DNA from: Planctomycetaceae bacterium
GTDB lineage: Bacteria > Planctomycetota > Planctomycetia > Pirellulales > Lacipirellulaceae
Assembly: GCA_002702655.1 (NCBI GenBank)
Contig: PABB01000058.1
Coordinates: forward strand, 1 to 46,200
DNA: 46,200 bases
Direction of reading: 5' to 3'
Shown: positions 33,212-41,361 of the stretch, piece by piece
Layout: each line of letters opens with the position of its first letter
Numbering within the stretch: the first letter of the stretch is position 1
Made by a program: the position numbers and the translations under genes
The notes under the pieces: generated by a model
What the model saw: only the letters and a program-made list of their open reading frames with translations
Told to the model about the DNA's origin: nothing
Databases searched by the model: none

Positions 33212-35188
33212 TCAGCGACTGGCGCCAGCGGCAACGCGCTGGCGGGCGAGCGGCGACTCGGCCAGCGCTCGCAGCGCGTCGGCAGCGGCAATCCGCGCAG
33301 CGAGACCGCCATGATACCAAACGCCCCAGTAAGAGATCGACGCCGCCTGACGCTTGATCGGTGCGTCGGCTAACAGTGCGTCGACCAACCAGCCGGCGCC
33401 AAGCTCGACCGCTCGGACAATCGCGCGGTTGCCTCCGGCAAACGGCGCCAATGCGGCGACCGCGGCCGCGGTTTCATGCAGCGTGCAGCGGGCCGCGTCT
33501 TCTTGCTCGGCGGTCCCGCGCCGCTTGGCGTAGCTGCCCGTGGCGCGCGGAGCCGGCCCCCACCCGCCGCAAGGGTGCTGCACCGAAGCCAGCCACTGGG
33601 CGCCCCGTTGAGCCATCTCCTGCTCGGCCAATCCCAACTGGACGCAAGTCCGCAGGGCGATGGCCGTCCCCATCACGGGGTTGCCCTCGTATTGGTAGGT
33701 CGCGTTGCCGAATCGTTCGGCAATCCAGGCGCCGTCGGCCTGCTGCTGGGCGGCGAGTTGCAGCAGGCCGGCGTCGATCGCCGCCCCCAGTCGCGCGACA
33801 ATCGCGGCGTGATGTTCGTTGCCGGCGAGCAACTCCCGCCACGCCGAGAGCGCACGCAACGTGGCGGCCGTCGCATCGACGACGTGGACCGGTTCGCTGC
33901 GTCGCAGCCAATTGCGCCATCGCGACAGGCTGCTCGCGTGGTGCGGCACGAGCAACCAATCGATCGCCGCCAGCGCCGCACGCTGCACGTCGGCCTTCAG
34001 GGCGGAAGGCCAACGCCGCCGCCACGCGGCCAAGACAGCCAACGCTCGGCCCGTGTCGTACACGCTGCTGACCACGCCGGGGCGATCCGACCACGACCAA
34101 CCCAGCAACCGGCGTCCGCCGCCCGCATCGGCCTGCTTCATCTGTGCGCCCAGCAGCCATCGCATCCGGGCCAGTTGCGCGCTGTCGGGCACGGACCGCA
34201 GAGCCGCCGTCCTGCAATCGCTCGAGTCCTCGCCGTGGCTCGCGTCGGCAGCGTCGGCCAACATGGCCGCAACGGTGGTGCGGACCGACACGTCCAGCGC
34301 GTCGGCCCAGCAGTTGTCCTCGCGAACCGCGACCAGCAGAAACTCCACCGCTTGGCGAACTACGACTTTGTCGGCCAAACCGCCGCAGGCGAGCCCGCAC
34401 GTGACCAACGCGGTGAGCGTCGGCGAGTCGAGGAACCCGCCGCTGGGGGCCTGTTGCGATTCCAAAAACTTGATCGCCCGCAGTCGCGCCGCCCCGGACA
34501 GCATGCCGCCCAGCGGCTGGCGAGCGTAGGCATTGCGGAGCTGCGCCAACCCGGCCGCGGCCTGCATGATCGCCCGCGCTCGCGCCGCGGCGGTCAGCAT
34601 GCGACTGGTGCGCCCCGCGGACGCCATCGCCAGCGTGGCAAATTTGGCGGGCGTCTTCCGCCACGGCGTCAATCCGGCGGCGGCGTACAGTGTCATCACG
34701 CCCGCGGCCACCGCGCGGCGTTCGCCCTCGGCGTCGCGCAGCGTGGCGACGCCGCCGTGCTTGGCCACATACCGCCGCGCCCGCTGCAACATGTCGCCGC
34801 ACCGCGCGGGGACGCCGGTCAGCTGAAACGCCGCTTCCACCGCCATGGTCGCGTCGAGCTGCGATCGCCCGGGCGCCGCGTCGCCCCAACCGCCGTCGTC
34901 GTTCTGCACCCGGGCGAGCCACCGCAACCCCGCGGCCACCAATTGGTTCAATTCAGTGCGCAGCAGCACGCCCCCCAGCCAACTGTCAGCCAGCGGGTCG
35001 GCCGCGCTGTCGGCGTCGTCGACGTGCCGCTCGGCCAGCACCAGCGCACTGATTGCCGCGGCCGTCGCCAGCGGACTGCGACCGGGTTGCTCGCGCCACA
35101 CGCCATCGGCGTCGCACGCCGCCGCCAAGTCAGAACACACGGCTCGACCAGCGGCGGCGATTTGGTCGGGCGACGGGAGAGAACTCAT
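33212..35188 (-). CDS. Squalene-hopene-cyclase-like protein
   Basis: 658 residues, the length of squalene-hopene cyclases, built of the alpha-alpha repeats of the prenyltransferase/squalene-cyclase superfamily. QW-type motifs are visible: QNDDGGWGDA (95-104), QQADGAWIAERFG (482-494) and QHPCGGWGPA (537-546). The catalytic DxDD motif is not found; a possible equivalent reads VVDATA (437-441 region), nearer to the DCTA of oxidosqualene cyclases. It could therefore cyclise an unusual polyprenyl substrate or have lost activity. No signal peptide. It is the first of three same-strand genes with the chorismate-lyase-like and halogenase-like genes. Confidence 0.78.
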   Translation of the reverse strand: MSSLPSPDQIAAAGRAVCSDLAAACDADGVWREQPGRSPLATAAAISALVLAERHVDDADSAADPLADSWLGGVLLRTELNQLVAAGLRWLARVQNDDGGWGDAAPGRSQLDATMAVEAAFQLTGVPARCGDMLQRARRYVAKHGGVATLRDAEGERRAVAAGVMTLYAAAGLTPWRKTPAKFATLAMASAGRTSRMLTAAARARAIMQAAAGLAQLRNAYARQPLGGMLSGAARLRAIKFLESQQAPSGGFLDSPTLTALVTCGLACGGLADKVVVRQAVEFLLVAVREDNCWADALDVSVRTTVAAMLADAADASHGEDSSDCRTAALRSVPDSAQLARMRWLLGAQMKQADAGGGRRLLGWSWSDRPGVVSSVYDTGRALAVLAAWRRRWPSALKADVQRAALAAIDWLLVPHHASSLSRWRNWLRRSEPVHVVDATAATLRALSAWRELLAGNEHHAAIVARLGAAIDAGLLQLAAQQQADGAWIAERFGNATYQYEGNPVMGTAIALRTCVQLGLAEQEMAQRGAQWLASVQHPCGGWGPAPRATGSYAKRRGTAEQEDAARCTLHETAAAVAALAPFAGGNRAIVRAVELGAGWLVDALLADAPIKRQAASISYWGVWYHGGLAARIAAADALRALAESPLARQRVAAGASR

Positions 35189-35517
35189 GAGAGCCAGAAG
35201 GCTCCGGGGTGGGCGGGGACGACCGGACGCGCCGATCGCTCAGACCTAATTTTAGGCAGCCGGCCGCAAGGCTGTCGAGAACCTGCTAGCACGCGAGTCC
35301 CCGCAAGTTGGCGTCTGTCACCTGTGGGACTGCGCAAAGCTGCTGTGAAAATGGGGGTTTTATCGGGCGCAGACGATTCCGCGGAATGCCTCCCGCGCCG
35401 GAGACGATGCCCCTGGCGCAGCCGCTTCGACAGTTCCGGCCCGGTGCATCGTCGACCTGCTCCGCCTGACGGTCACGGTTGTGACGCAGAATCAGCCGCC
35501 CGATCCGTTGCCGCGTC
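35189..35517. other. Intergenic stretch upstream of the cyclase-like gene
   Basis: 329 bases without a gene. The promoter of the three-gene cluster should lie near 35189-35260, where an ATTTTAG stretch (35251-35257) is AT-rich for this DNA, but I could not match a -35/-10 pair. Nothing else was seen. Confidence 0.3.
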
Positions 35518-36155
35518 CTATTCCACCGCGGTCCGGGCCGTGGCCAGCGTGCCTTCGATCATCGCAACGATTTCCGGTGGCGCGTCACCGGCCCGGGCAA
35601 TCTTCAACGCTTCCTCGGCCCATTCCACGGCGCGCGCCGGGTCGCGGCGTTGCCGGTCGTCGCACGTCGCCAGCAAGTGCGCCAAGTTGTTTCCGGCAAC
35701 AGCGGCCAGGAACGTCTCGTCATCGGCATCCTGCAGTAGCTTCTCGTACGCCGAGATGGCCGCGGCGTAGCGACCGTGCGTGGAAAGTTGGTCAGCCGCC
35801 CGCAGCCGGGCGGGTAACGCGGATTTTTCGGCAACATCGGGGTACAGCACCGGCTCGTCGTCGAACGATTCGCTCGGCGATTGGCCCACGACGGTTCCCG
35901 TCGCCGTCACGGCCGACGTCGACACGTCGTACATTGGCGCAGTCAACTTGAGCGTCTGTCCGTCGATCACATGCTGCACCGGCAGGTCGTCGATTGTCTG
36001 CATGTCCGGCGTCTTGGACGTCCAAGCGGGGCGGCCGGTCTCGGCCTCGGGGATCGTCACCAGCACGCGGCGGTCAGCGCCGCGGCCAGTAACCCCGGCG
36101 TCAGAAGTTGAAAGTCGAGCAGCCAACCAACCAGTGCGGGCCAAATTTCAGACAT
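35518..36155 (-). pseudogene. Remnant of an M56 (BlaR1-like) sensor joined to a TPR-like tail
   Basis: From the ATG at 36155 the frame reads MSEIWPALVGWLLDFQLLTP and on to a stop after 32 codons (36057-36059). This is the typical first membrane helix of M56/BlaR1-type sensors that follow BlaI genes in planctomycetes. The rest of that protein, including other helices and the HExxH zinc site, is missing. Two bases out of phase, a second frame (open from 36144, with a usable ATG at 36003) encodes about 160-200 residues with a TPR-like helical pair (about ADQLSTHGRYAAAISAYEKL). A deletion plus frame change best explains this. The tail could still be translated from 36003. Confidence 0.6.
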
Positions 36156-36220
36156 GACAGCCTCGGCAAGTCGTTAAGAGAGGTCCGGGGGAGGAGAGAA
36201 TCGTTTTGCCAGTTTCTTGG

Positions 36221-36296
36221 GGGTGGCTGGGGACGAAGCGCAGCGGAGCCCCCAGGAGTTTCGCTGGGGGTTCCCTGCGGTCGTCCCCAGCCACCC
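36221..36296. repeat. 76-base hairpin element in the blaI-M56 gap
   Basis: The outer arms GGGTGGCTGGGGACGA (36221-36236) and its complement (36281-36296) match perfectly over 16 bases. Further inside, CCCCCAG (36249-36255) pairs with CTGGGGG (36264-36270) around an 8-base loop, with a few mismatches in between. It has the look of a mobile intergenic repeat. Confidence 0.75.
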
Positions 36297-36303
36297 GCCG
36301 CCG

Positions 36304-36723
36304 TCATCCGTCCGGGCGTTTGCGGCGCGATGCCTTTCGCCGCGGACTGGCCCGCTCTTTGGCCGCGGCGATCATCGCCTCCAACTCGCTCAGTTCGTCG
36401 GCCGACAGGTCGCGCGACTCCAGCGCGTGGACCGGGTAGTCGCTCACAGCGCCGTCGAACACGCGATCCAAGAATCCGCCGGTCAGATCGCGGAACGTGC
36501 GGTCCCGCTCGATCAAGGGCAGGTACACGTACGCTTTGCCGTCGCGGCGGTGATTGACCAGGCCCTTCTGCTCCATCACCTGCAGCAGGCTCAGCACGGT
36601 GGTGTAGGCGAGTTCGGCGCCCGCGTCGTTCATGGCGTCGCAGATCTCGCGAACGGTCGCTTCGCCGCGGGACCACAGCACCTTCAGGGCTTCCAACTCG
36701 CGATCGGTGGGATTACCGGTCAT
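36304..36723 (-). CDS. BlaI/MecI/CopY-family transcriptional repressor
   Basis: 139 residues. The N-terminal winged helix (about 5-75) has the family pattern TDRELEALKVLWSRGEATVREI and AYTTVLSLLQVMEQKGLV, followed by the wing HRRDGKAYVYLP. The C-terminal part (about 80-125) is the dimerisation helix region, ending in a Lys/Arg-rich tail. Such repressors bind operators as dimers and are cleaved when a partner M56 metalloprotease sensor detects a signal. Here the partner downstream is truncated, so this repressor may have no sensor left and be constitutively active or obsolete. The ATG at 36723 begins the family N-terminus. Its own operator was not identified. Confidence 0.92.
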   Translation of the reverse strand: MTGNPTDRELEALKVLWSRGEATVREICDAMNDAGAELAYTTVLSLLQVMEQKGLVNHRRDGKAYVYLPLIERDRTFRDLTGGFLDRVFDGAVSDYPVHALESRDLSADELSELEAMIAAAKERASPRRKASRRKRPDG

Positions 36724-37086
36724 GAGAGTGGGAAGAGTTCAGAGGTCAGAGGGTCGGGGTGGCACGCATGCCGCCGGTCGCCGAGTGGCATCGCACGAGC
36801 CGTTCTATTGCTCAGCCAGTATTTCCAACCGCATTCCTCCTGGACCACCAGGAGTTGCCAACGAAATTCGCCAGAAATGGAGAAAATGCAGAGCTACGGC
36901 GATTCGGCTTCACCCAACGCATGGGCCCGACATCGTCCGCCAGGCGAGAACCGCCAGCGCATGAAAAGGGGAGGGCGAGCCCCTTGCCCGCCGCGAGAAC
37001 CTCATCGGCTCGCGGCTTGGCAGGAGACTCGCCCTCCCGTCATTCTCAATCGATGGACGAACTGCCCGCAGGCAGGCGCCTTGGCA
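36724..37086. other. Intergenic region with a repeat upstream of blaI-like gene
   Basis: No gene. It must carry the repressor's promoter at its left end and also contains the inverted repeat at 36969-37038. Confidence 0.4.
36969..37038. repeat. Inverted repeat of the GGGAGGGCGAG family
   Basis: Outer arms GGGAGGGCGAG (36969-36979) and CTCGCCCTCCC (37028-37038) are perfect. An inner stem GCCGCGAG (36990-36997) / CTCGCGGC (37009-37016) is also perfect. It shares its outer end with the element at 31228-31296. Confidence 0.7.
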
Positions 37087-38889
37087 CTAGCCCGTGAAGT
37101 ACAAGTACGCCGCCACGATCAACCCGATGACCAGCAGCGACGACAGCACGTCGCGGCCGTCCCAGCTGTCGCGGGTGACCTGCTTCTGCTCGTCGGTCAC
37201 GGCGCCGTAGGTCAAGCCGGTGATCCGCGCGGGATCGGGCGCCTCGGACATGTAGCTGACCACGATCATCACGGCCGAGCAGACCAGGAAAATCAACAGG
37301 CTGAAGTACTGGAAGTAAATCTTGTTGACGATCCAGAAGAACGAACCCTCGGTGTAAGAGAAGGCGTCCGGCCCGTCAGGCCAGATCTTGCCCGGCGTGT
37401 CAACCGCCAGCCGGAACACGCCCATCGCGAAGCCGACAATCAGCGCGGCCAGGCAGCCCTTGGCGTTCAGTCGCTTCCAGAACACGCCCAGGAAAAACAC
37501 CACGAAGATCGGCGGCGCCAGGTACCCCTGCACGCTCTGCAGGTAGTCGTACAGACCCTTCGAGCCGCGAATCACCGGGATCCACGCCAGGCCGATCAGC
37601 ACCATCACGACGGTGGCGGTGCGGCCGACCCGCACCAGGGTGCTCTCGTCGGCGTCGGGTTTTTTCAGCTTGTACAAGTCCATGGTGAACAGCGTCGAGC
37701 ACGCGTTGAACACGCCGGCCAGCGAACTCATCAAGGCGGACAGCAGGCCGGCCACGACGATGCCCCGCACGCCGGCGGGCAGCACCTCGCGGACCATCAG
37801 CGGGAACGCGACGCCGCTTTCCTGGATCTTGGTGCCGCCCTCCGAGCCGACCATTTCGGTGAAGTTCAGCCCCTCGACCGCGCCGGAATCCGATTTCAAC
37901 ACCAGTCCCCAACAGATCATGCCAGGGATGATAAAGATGAACACCGGCAGCAGTTTCAACAGGGCGGCAAAGATACTGCCGCGGCGGGCCTGGGTTTCGT
38001 TGCGGGCCCCCAACGCCCGCTGCACGATGTACTGGTCGGTACACCAATACCACAGACCAATGATCGGGGCGCAGAACAGCATGCCCAACCAGGGGTAGTT
38101 GCCGTTGAAGTACCACGCCTGGCGGGTCAGCTCGCCCGCCTCGTTCGTTTCTTCGACCGGCGCCCACTCCATGGGGAGCGCTTCGCCGTCGGGGCCGATC
38201 GCCGTGAGCGGCTTCCACAGGTTGAACTTCTCGGCGCCGATCGTTTCACGCAGTTCGGTCCAGCCGCCGATCTTTTCCAAGCCGTAGTAGGTCACCAACG
38301 CCGAGCCGATGATCAGAATCACCGTCTGCAACGTCTCGGTGTAGGCCACGGCCCGGAAACCGCCGAGCGTCGTGTACAGACCGGTGAAAACCAGCACCAA
38401 AATCGAGCCGATCCAGAAACTGTCGAGCGGCCCCAGCTTCATGTCGGGCAGCAGCACGGAGAACACGATGCCGCCGGCAAAGATGCCCACGGCGATCTTG
38501 GTCACCACGTAGGCGACCAGCGAAATGATCGACAGCGTGTAGCGGGCGCCTGGCGAGAACCGCCGCTCCAGAAACTGCGGCATGGTGAACACGTTCGACC
38601 GGGCGTAGAACGGCACCAGCACCCAGGCGAGCACCAGCAAACACCACGCGTGCAGTTCGTAGTGGGCCATCGCCACGCCGTCGCTGGCGCCGCTGCCGGC
38701 CAGGCCGACCAGGTGCTCCGAGCCAATGTTCGAGGCGAAGATCGACGCGCCGACAATGAACCAGCCCAGGCTGTGCCCGGCTAGGAAGTAATCGGCGGAC
38801 GTGTCCTTGCTCTGCCGAATGACCCACAGCGCCAGCCCCGCCAGCAGTGCGAAGTAGCCCGCGATCACAACCCAGTCAATCGTTTCCAT
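37087..38889 (-). CDS. Sodium/sugar symporter (SSS family), last gene of the arabinose operon
   Basis: 600 residues with about 14 membrane segments, as in SGLT-type sugar symporters. Motifs: DYFLAGHSLGWFIVGASIF with the SNIGSEH segment that supplies sodium and sugar contacts, LGGFRAVAYTETLQTVIL, WYWCTDQYIVQRALGA and SALMSSLAGVFNACSTLFTMD. It carries a long loop around 215-255. Its place directly after ara isomerase makes L-arabinose the likeliest substrate, which is inference from context; galactose-type members are similar. The gap to the isomerase gene is 73 bases and holds an inverted repeat (38896-38911) where a ribosome binding site would normally lie. Confidence 0.92.
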   Translation of the reverse strand: METIDWVVIAGYFALLAGLALWVIRQSKDTSADYFLAGHSLGWFIVGASIFASNIGSEHLVGLAGSGASDGVAMAHYELHAWCLLVLAWVLVPFYARSNVFTMPQFLERRFSPGARYTLSIISLVAYVVTKIAVGIFAGGIVFSVLLPDMKLGPLDSFWIGSILVLVFTGLYTTLGGFRAVAYTETLQTVILIIGSALVTYYGLEKIGGWTELRETIGAEKFNLWKPLTAIGPDGEALPMEWAPVEETNEAGELTRQAWYFNGNYPWLGMLFCAPIIGLWYWCTDQYIVQRALGARNETQARRGSIFAALLKLLPVFIFIIPGMICWGLVLKSDSGAVEGLNFTEMVGSEGGTKIQESGVAFPLMVREVLPAGVRGIVVAGLLSALMSSLAGVFNACSTLFTMDLYKLKKPDADESTLVRVGRTATVVMVLIGLAWIPVIRGSKGLYDYLQSVQGYLAPPIFVVFFLGVFWKRLNAKGCLAALIVGFAMGVFRLAVDTPGKIWPDGPDAFSYTEGSFFWIVNKIYFQYFSLLIFLVCSAVMIVVSYMSEAPDPARITGLTYGAVTDEQKQVTRDSWDGRDVLSSLLVIGLIVAAYLYFTG

Positions 38890-38895
38890 GTGCGC

Positions 38896-38911
38896 ACTTT
38901 CGAACGAAAGT
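38896..38911. promoter_or_regulatory. Inverted repeat just before the symporter start
   Basis: ACTTTCG-AA-CGAAAGT: seven-base arms around AA, lying 6 to 22 bases upstream of the symporter ATG. It may be an operator half-site pair or an mRNA hairpin that controls translation. No second copy was seen before the ara genes. Confidence 0.35.
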
Positions 38912-38962
38912 TGAGAATGAAGTGAAAAGAACAGCGTGCCGCGATATTCCTGCCCCGCGGCG

Positions 38963-40456
38963 CTAGAATGCTGCGTTGTCTTGGCGGAGCTCCCGCCGCA
39001 AGTTCCGCAGGCGCGTGTCGCCGTCGATGACGACCAGCTCGCAGTCGATCATTTCGGCAAAGTCTTCAAAGTGTTCGGTCGACAGCGCTTGGCTGAACGT
39101 GGGGTGGTGCGACCCGCCCGCGTAAATCCAGCCTGCCGCAGCGGTCGCCAGATCGGGCAGCGGCTGCCACACGGCGCGGGCGACCGGCAGTTTGGGCAAC
39201 GGCTCGGGCGGAGCGGCGACCTCGACCTCGTTGAGCACCATCCGGAAGCGGTGTCCCAGGTCGACGATCGTCACGTTGACCGCCGGCCCGGCCGGGGCGT
39301 CGAAGACCAACCGCACGGGATCCTCTTTGCCGCCGATGCCCAGCGGATGCACCTCGCACGAAGGCCGCCCCGCGGCGATCGTGGGGCAAATCTCCAGCAT
39401 GTGGGCGCCCAGGCACTGCATCGGGTCGCCCGCCATGTCGTAGGTGTAGTCTTCCATAAAGCTCGTGCCGCCCGGCAGGCCGTCGGCCATCACCTTGGCG
39501 GCGCGCGTCAGGGCGGCCGCTTTCCAGTCGCCCTCGGCGCCAAAGCCGTAGCCGTCGGCCATCAGCCGCTGGGTGGGCAGTCCCGGCAGCTGCCGCAGGC
39601 CATGCAGGTTTTCGAACGTGTCGGTGAAGCCGACGAAACCGCCGTCCTGCAAAAAGGCTCGCAGCCCGATTTCGATACGGGCCGCCTCGCGGAGCGACTC
39701 GTGCTTGGCCCCGCCGCTTCGCAACTCGGCTGCCAACTCGTAGGCGTCGTCGTACACGCCGCACAGTTTGTCGATCTCGGCGTCGCTCGCCTCGTTGACG
39801 AACTTGACCACGTCGCCCAGACCGTACCCGTTGACCGACACGCCCAGGGCGATCTGGGCCGACACTTTGTCGCCCTCCGTGACCGCCACTTCGCGCATGT
39901 TGTCGCCGATGCGGGCAATCTTGGCAGACCGCAGGTCGGCCCGCGCCATCGCAGCGCGGGTCCAGGCGCCCACCTGAGCCTGCACGTCCGCGTTTTGCCA
40001 GTGACCAACGACCACCTTGCGCGGCACGTTCAGCCGAGCACAGATGTGCCCGAACTCGCGCCCGCCGTGAGCCGACTGGTGCAAGTTCATGAAGTCCATG
40101 TCGATCGTCGACCAGGGCAGGGCGGCGCCGTACTGCGTGTGCAGATGCAACAGCGGCTTGTCGAGCGCCGTCAGCCCGCCAATCCACATCTTGGCCGGCG
40201 AGAAGGTGTGCATCCACGCCACCAGCCCCACGCAGTTGGGGTCGGCGTTGGCAGCCAGGATCGTCTTGCGAATTTCGTCGGGCCCGGTCAGCACAGGGAG
40301 CCACTTGACCTTCGCCGGCACGGCGTCGGAGGAGTCGAGCGCGGCCGCGACCTCCTTCGCGTGCTCGTCGACCTGGCGCAGCGCCTCGGGGCCGTACAGA
40401 TGTTGGCTGCCGACAATAAACCAGACTTCGGCAGGTTTTGCGTTGATAACGGACAT
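38963..40456 (-). CDS. araA: L-arabinose isomerase
   Basis: 497 residues, the usual length. It converts L-arabinose to L-ribulose, the first step of bacterial arabinose use, in the cytosol with manganese. The four metal/catalytic residues are in their known places: E308 ([11 protein letters not shown]), E335 (SFMEDYTYD), H352 ([11 protein letters not shown]) and H450/H451 (GGSHHPTFS). The N-terminal opening [16 protein letters not shown] and the [12 protein letters not shown] segment are also typical. It stands between araD and the symporter gene on the same strand. The gap from araD is 145 bases, so an internal promoter or processing site is possible. Identification is secure. Confidence 0.98.
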   Translation of the reverse strand: MSVINAKPAEVWFIVGSQHLYGPEALRQVDEHAKEVAAALDSSDAVPAKVKWLPVLTGPDEIRKTILAANADPNCVGLVAWMHTFSPAKMWIGGLTALDKPLLHLHTQYGAALPWSTIDMDFMNLHQSAHGGREFGHICARLNVPRKVVVGHWQNADVQAQVGAWTRAAMARADLRSAKIARIGDNMREVAVTEGDKVSAQIALGVSVNGYGLGDVVKFVNEASDAEIDKLCGVYDDAYELAAELRSGGAKHESLREAARIEIGLRAFLQDGGFVGFTDTFENLHGLRQLPGLPTQRLMADGYGFGAEGDWKAAALTRAAKVMADGLPGGTSFMEDYTYDMAGDPMQCLGAHMLEICPTIAAGRPSCEVHPLGIGGKEDPVRLVFDAPAGPAVNVTIVDLGHRFRMVLNEVEVAAPPEPLPKLPVARAVWQPLPDLATAAAGWIYAGGSHHPTFSQALSTEHFEDFAEMIDCELVVIDGDTRLRNLRRELRQDNAAF

Positions 40457-40601
40457 GCTCAGAGTGGGAGTGAAGTGAAAAATGTGGAAGGGGGGGAAGG
40501 GGCACGGCGGAATGCGACGGGGGAGTCCTCTTAGCGGCGGCGGCCACGCCGCTCAACGCAAATCAAACCTCCAAAAAATCCAGTCGCCAGTCGCCCTACA
40601 A

Positions 40602-41309
40602 TCACTTCTCCACCTGGCCGTAATACGCATCCTTGCCATGTTTGCGGTCATAATGCTTGGCCAACACATAGGGCTCCAGCACCCGCGCGTCGGGGTCGAT
40701 CAACAGCGTGTCGAGCGCCATCGCGGCCACGGCTTCGAGCGCTACGGCATTTTTGACGGCCTCGGCCGCGTCTTTGCCCCAGGCAAAGGGAGCGTGCCCC
40801 GCCACCAGCACGGCCGGCGCGGTGATTGGATCGAGATCCTCGAACCGCTCGATGATTACGTCGCCCGTGTGAGCTTCGTAGCCGTCCTCGACTTCTTTGG
40901 CCGACAGCGGCCGCGTGACCGGCACGGGCCCGTGAAAGTGGTCGGCGTGCGTCGTGCCCAAGCAGGGAATTTCGCGCCGGGCCTGGGCAAAGGCGGTCGC
41001 CTTGGCGCTGTGGGTGTGCACGATGCCGCCGACGCCTTCAAACTTGGTGTACAGCAGCCGGTGCGTCGGCGTGTCGGACGAAGGGCGCAGGTCGCCCTCG
41101 ACGATCTCGCCCGTCTCCACGGACACGACGACCATGTGCTCGGGCTGCATGTCGTCGTAGGGAACGCCGCTGGGCTTGATCGCAAAGTACAAGCCGTCGT
41201 CGCTCAGCCCGCTGACGTTGCCCCAGGTCATCGTTACCAGGCCGTGCGCGACCAAATCGAGATTGGCCTGGCACACCCGCTCGCACAACTTGTCAAACTC
41301 TTTGCTCAT
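40602..41309 (-). CDS. araD: L-ribulose-5-phosphate 4-epimerase
   Basis: 235 residues, a class II aldolase-fold enzyme. It converts L-ribulose 5-phosphate to D-xylulose 5-phosphate, which enters the pentose phosphate pathway. Zinc-binding histidines are H98 and H100 (GIVHTHSAKATAFAQ) and H172 (VLVAGHAPFAWG); the phosphate loop TWGNVSGL (28-35) and the KPSGVPYD segment are intact. It lies 52 bases after araB and before araA in one direction. Close relatives (SgaE/UlaF, fuculose aldolase) share the fold, but the flanking araA and araB settle the role. Confidence 0.97.
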   Translation of the reverse strand: MSKEFDKLCERVCQANLDLVAHGLVTMTWGNVSGLSDDGLYFAIKPSGVPYDDMQPEHMVVVSVETGEIVEGDLRPSSDTPTHRLLYTKFEGVGGIVHTHSAKATAFAQARREIPCLGTTHADHFHGPVPVTRPLSAKEVEDGYEAHTGDVIIERFEDLDPITAPAVLVAGHAPFAWGKDAAEAVKNAVALEAVAAMALDTLLIDPDARVLEPYVLAKHYDRKHGKDAYYGQVEK

Positions 41310-41361
41310 AGTCTCAACGTGTTTCGTGTGGTGGGCGCCGTGTTCGACCCCGCGTCGCCGG

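Noticed and set aside
33476-35770. 764-residue plus-strand frame
   Set aside because: Antisense of the cyclase-like gene; no recognisable domain.
36217-38784. 855-residue plus-strand frame
   Set aside because: Antisense of the sugar symporter, with the same His/Gln/Arg bias.
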